Assembly: GCA_025363375.1 (NCBI GenBank)
Contig: JANYDZ010000739.1
Span: 1 to 6,309 of the forward strand
DNA from: Hyphomicrobiales bacterium
GTDB lineage: Bacteria > Pseudomonadota > Alphaproteobacteria > Rhizobiales > Beijerinckiaceae
DNA: 6,309 nt
Reading direction: 5' to 3'
Each line of letters begins with the position of its first letter. The stretch's first letter is position 1. Shown here piece by piece: positions 5,526 to 6,309 of the stretch. A model generated the notes under the pieces. It was not told the DNA's origin, did not search any database, and saw only the letters and a program-made list of their open reading frames with translations. Both the position numbers and the translations under genes were made by a program.

Positions 5526-6309
5526 TCACTCGCTTCGCGGCAGCAACGCGCTCGCGTTGCCCCGCTCGATGCGTTTTCGCAAGTCCGGGTCAAGGCTCAG
5601 GGCGCGCCAGGCGGCGATTTCCGTCGGCGCTGCAATTATGGGCGAGTCAATTCCCAGCAATATCCGCGAAGGCGCGCAGAAGGCCCGCAGCGCGGCCAGC
5701 GCGGGTTCGTTGATGCAAAGCGCCGTGTCAAAATAGAGTCGGCCGAGAAGATCGCCCATACAATCGGGCTTCATATCGCCGGAGCCGTCGGACAGGGTCG
5801 CCAGGCGCCCGGCAAGGTAGGGAAGCGCGCCGCCCCCGTGCGCGAAGATAAAGCGGATATCGGGACAACTCGACAGCACGCCGTTGCGCAGCAGACTCGC
5901 GATGGCGCGCGTTGTGTCGAAGGGGCCTTCGAGAATATGCGCCTTGATTCCATGCGGCGTTTGATCCTCGCCAACGCCCGCCGGGTGCGCGAAGACAACC
6001 GCTTTCCTGCGGTTAAGTTCGTTCATCACGGGACGAAAGGCCTCGTCCCCGAGCCAACGGCCGTCATAGCTGCTCATCAGCGCAACGCCGTCCGCCTGCA
6101 ACACATCGAGCGCGTATTCGATTTCGCGCAAACTTCCTTCAACGTCCGGCGGGGCGATCGCGGCGAAAAATCCATAGCGTCCCTTGTGATCGCGCGCGGC
6201 GGTCGCCGCATACTCGTTCCACTCGCGCGCCAACCCCCGCGCGGCCGCAGCGTCGCCGAACCAGACGCCGGGAATCGGAACCGAGCCTATGGCGAGCGCG
6301 ATGTCCGCC
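5526..6309 (-). CDS. ACMSD-like amidohydrolase family 2 protein (N-terminus off right edge)
   Basis: About 260 C-terminal residues are visible; the reading frame stays open to the right edge. The segment PGVWFGDAAAARGLAREWNE near the visible start, then GRYGFFAAIAPPD, are marks of the ACMSD/decarboxylase branch of amidohydrolase family 2, a TIM-barrel group that decarboxylates or hydrolyses aromatic-derived acids with a divalent metal. Visible candidate active-site residues, counted from the first visible codon, are H108 (VFAHPAG), H157 (FIFAHGGGALP, the ACMSD-type catalytic histidine) and D221 (LLGIDSP). The N-terminal HxH pair lies outside the window. The Asp motif is usually GTDFP or GSDYP, so GIDSP is unusual. 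A TTG at 6233 could be mistaken for a start, but homology-like sequence continues upstream of it. It is the first visible gene of the run and lies 27 bases from the divergent receptor gene. Hydrolase and decarboxylase activities cannot be told apart here. Confidence 0.85.
   Translation of the reverse strand, partial: ADIALAIGSVPIPGVWFGDAAAARGLAREWNEYAATAARDHKGRYGFFAAIAPPDVEGSLREIEYALDVLQADGVALMSSYDGRWLGDEAFRPVMNELNRRKAVVFAHPAGVGEDQTPHGIKAHILEGPFDTTRAIASLLRNGVLSSCPDIRFIFAHGGGALPYLAGRLATLSDGSGDMKPDCMGDLLGRLYFDTALCINEPALAALRAFCAPSRILLGIDSPIIAAPTEIAAWRALSLDPDLRKRIERGNASALLPRSE

Noticed and set aside
6231..6233. TTG at 6233 as the start of the ACMSD-like protein
   Set aside because: The reading frame continues upstream to the window edge with family-like sequence (PGVWFGD), so the true start is outside the window.

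Overview
The window looks like part of a chromosome from a high-GC alphaproteobacterium, probably order Hyphomicrobiales. This rests on base composition, GC-rich codon use, the abundance of Bug/TctC-type solute receptors and the mix of gene families. It is an impression from reading, not a computed placement. Every supported gene lies on the minus strand, so transcription runs from the right edge to the left edge. Gaps are short (13 to 139 bases) and two junctions overlap as ATGA, which suggests one operon or two closely spaced ones.

In order of transcription the genes are: (1) a metal-dependent amidohydrolase of the ACMSD/decarboxylase type, cut by the right edge (5526-6309); (2) a divergent Bug/TctC-family periplasmic receptor (4431-5498); (3) an NAD(P)-binding epimerase-like protein that lacks the usual Tyr/Lys catalytic pair (3453-4370); (4) a second, canonical Bug/TctC receptor (2312-3313); (5) a 134-base gap holding a 29-codon reading frame that resembles the N-terminus of a ThDP-dependent enzyme; (6) a LigI-like amidohydrolase of the lactonase type (1305-2177); (7) a two-domain VOC extradiol ring-cleavage dioxygenase with a complete active site (350-1291); (8) an 85-residue stub that looks like the N-terminus of an NMT1/SsuA-type ABC substrate-binding protein (96-353); (9) the first 33 codons of an exported protein of unknown function, cut by the left edge (1-99).

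Together the genes look like a catabolic cluster for an aromatic or related carboxylic acid. Periplasmic receptors would capture the substrate, the dioxygenase would open a catechol-type ring in the meta position, and the amidohydrolases would hydrolyse or decarboxylate intermediates. The epimerase-like protein would act on a side reaction. The substrate cannot be read from sequence. No transporter membrane subunit, ferredoxin, ring-hydroxylating oxygenase or regulator is visible. The two gene stubs suggest that the cluster has lost parts by deletion.

No RNA gene, CRISPR array, insertion sequence or convincing terminator was seen. No gene-free stretch exceeds 300 bases.
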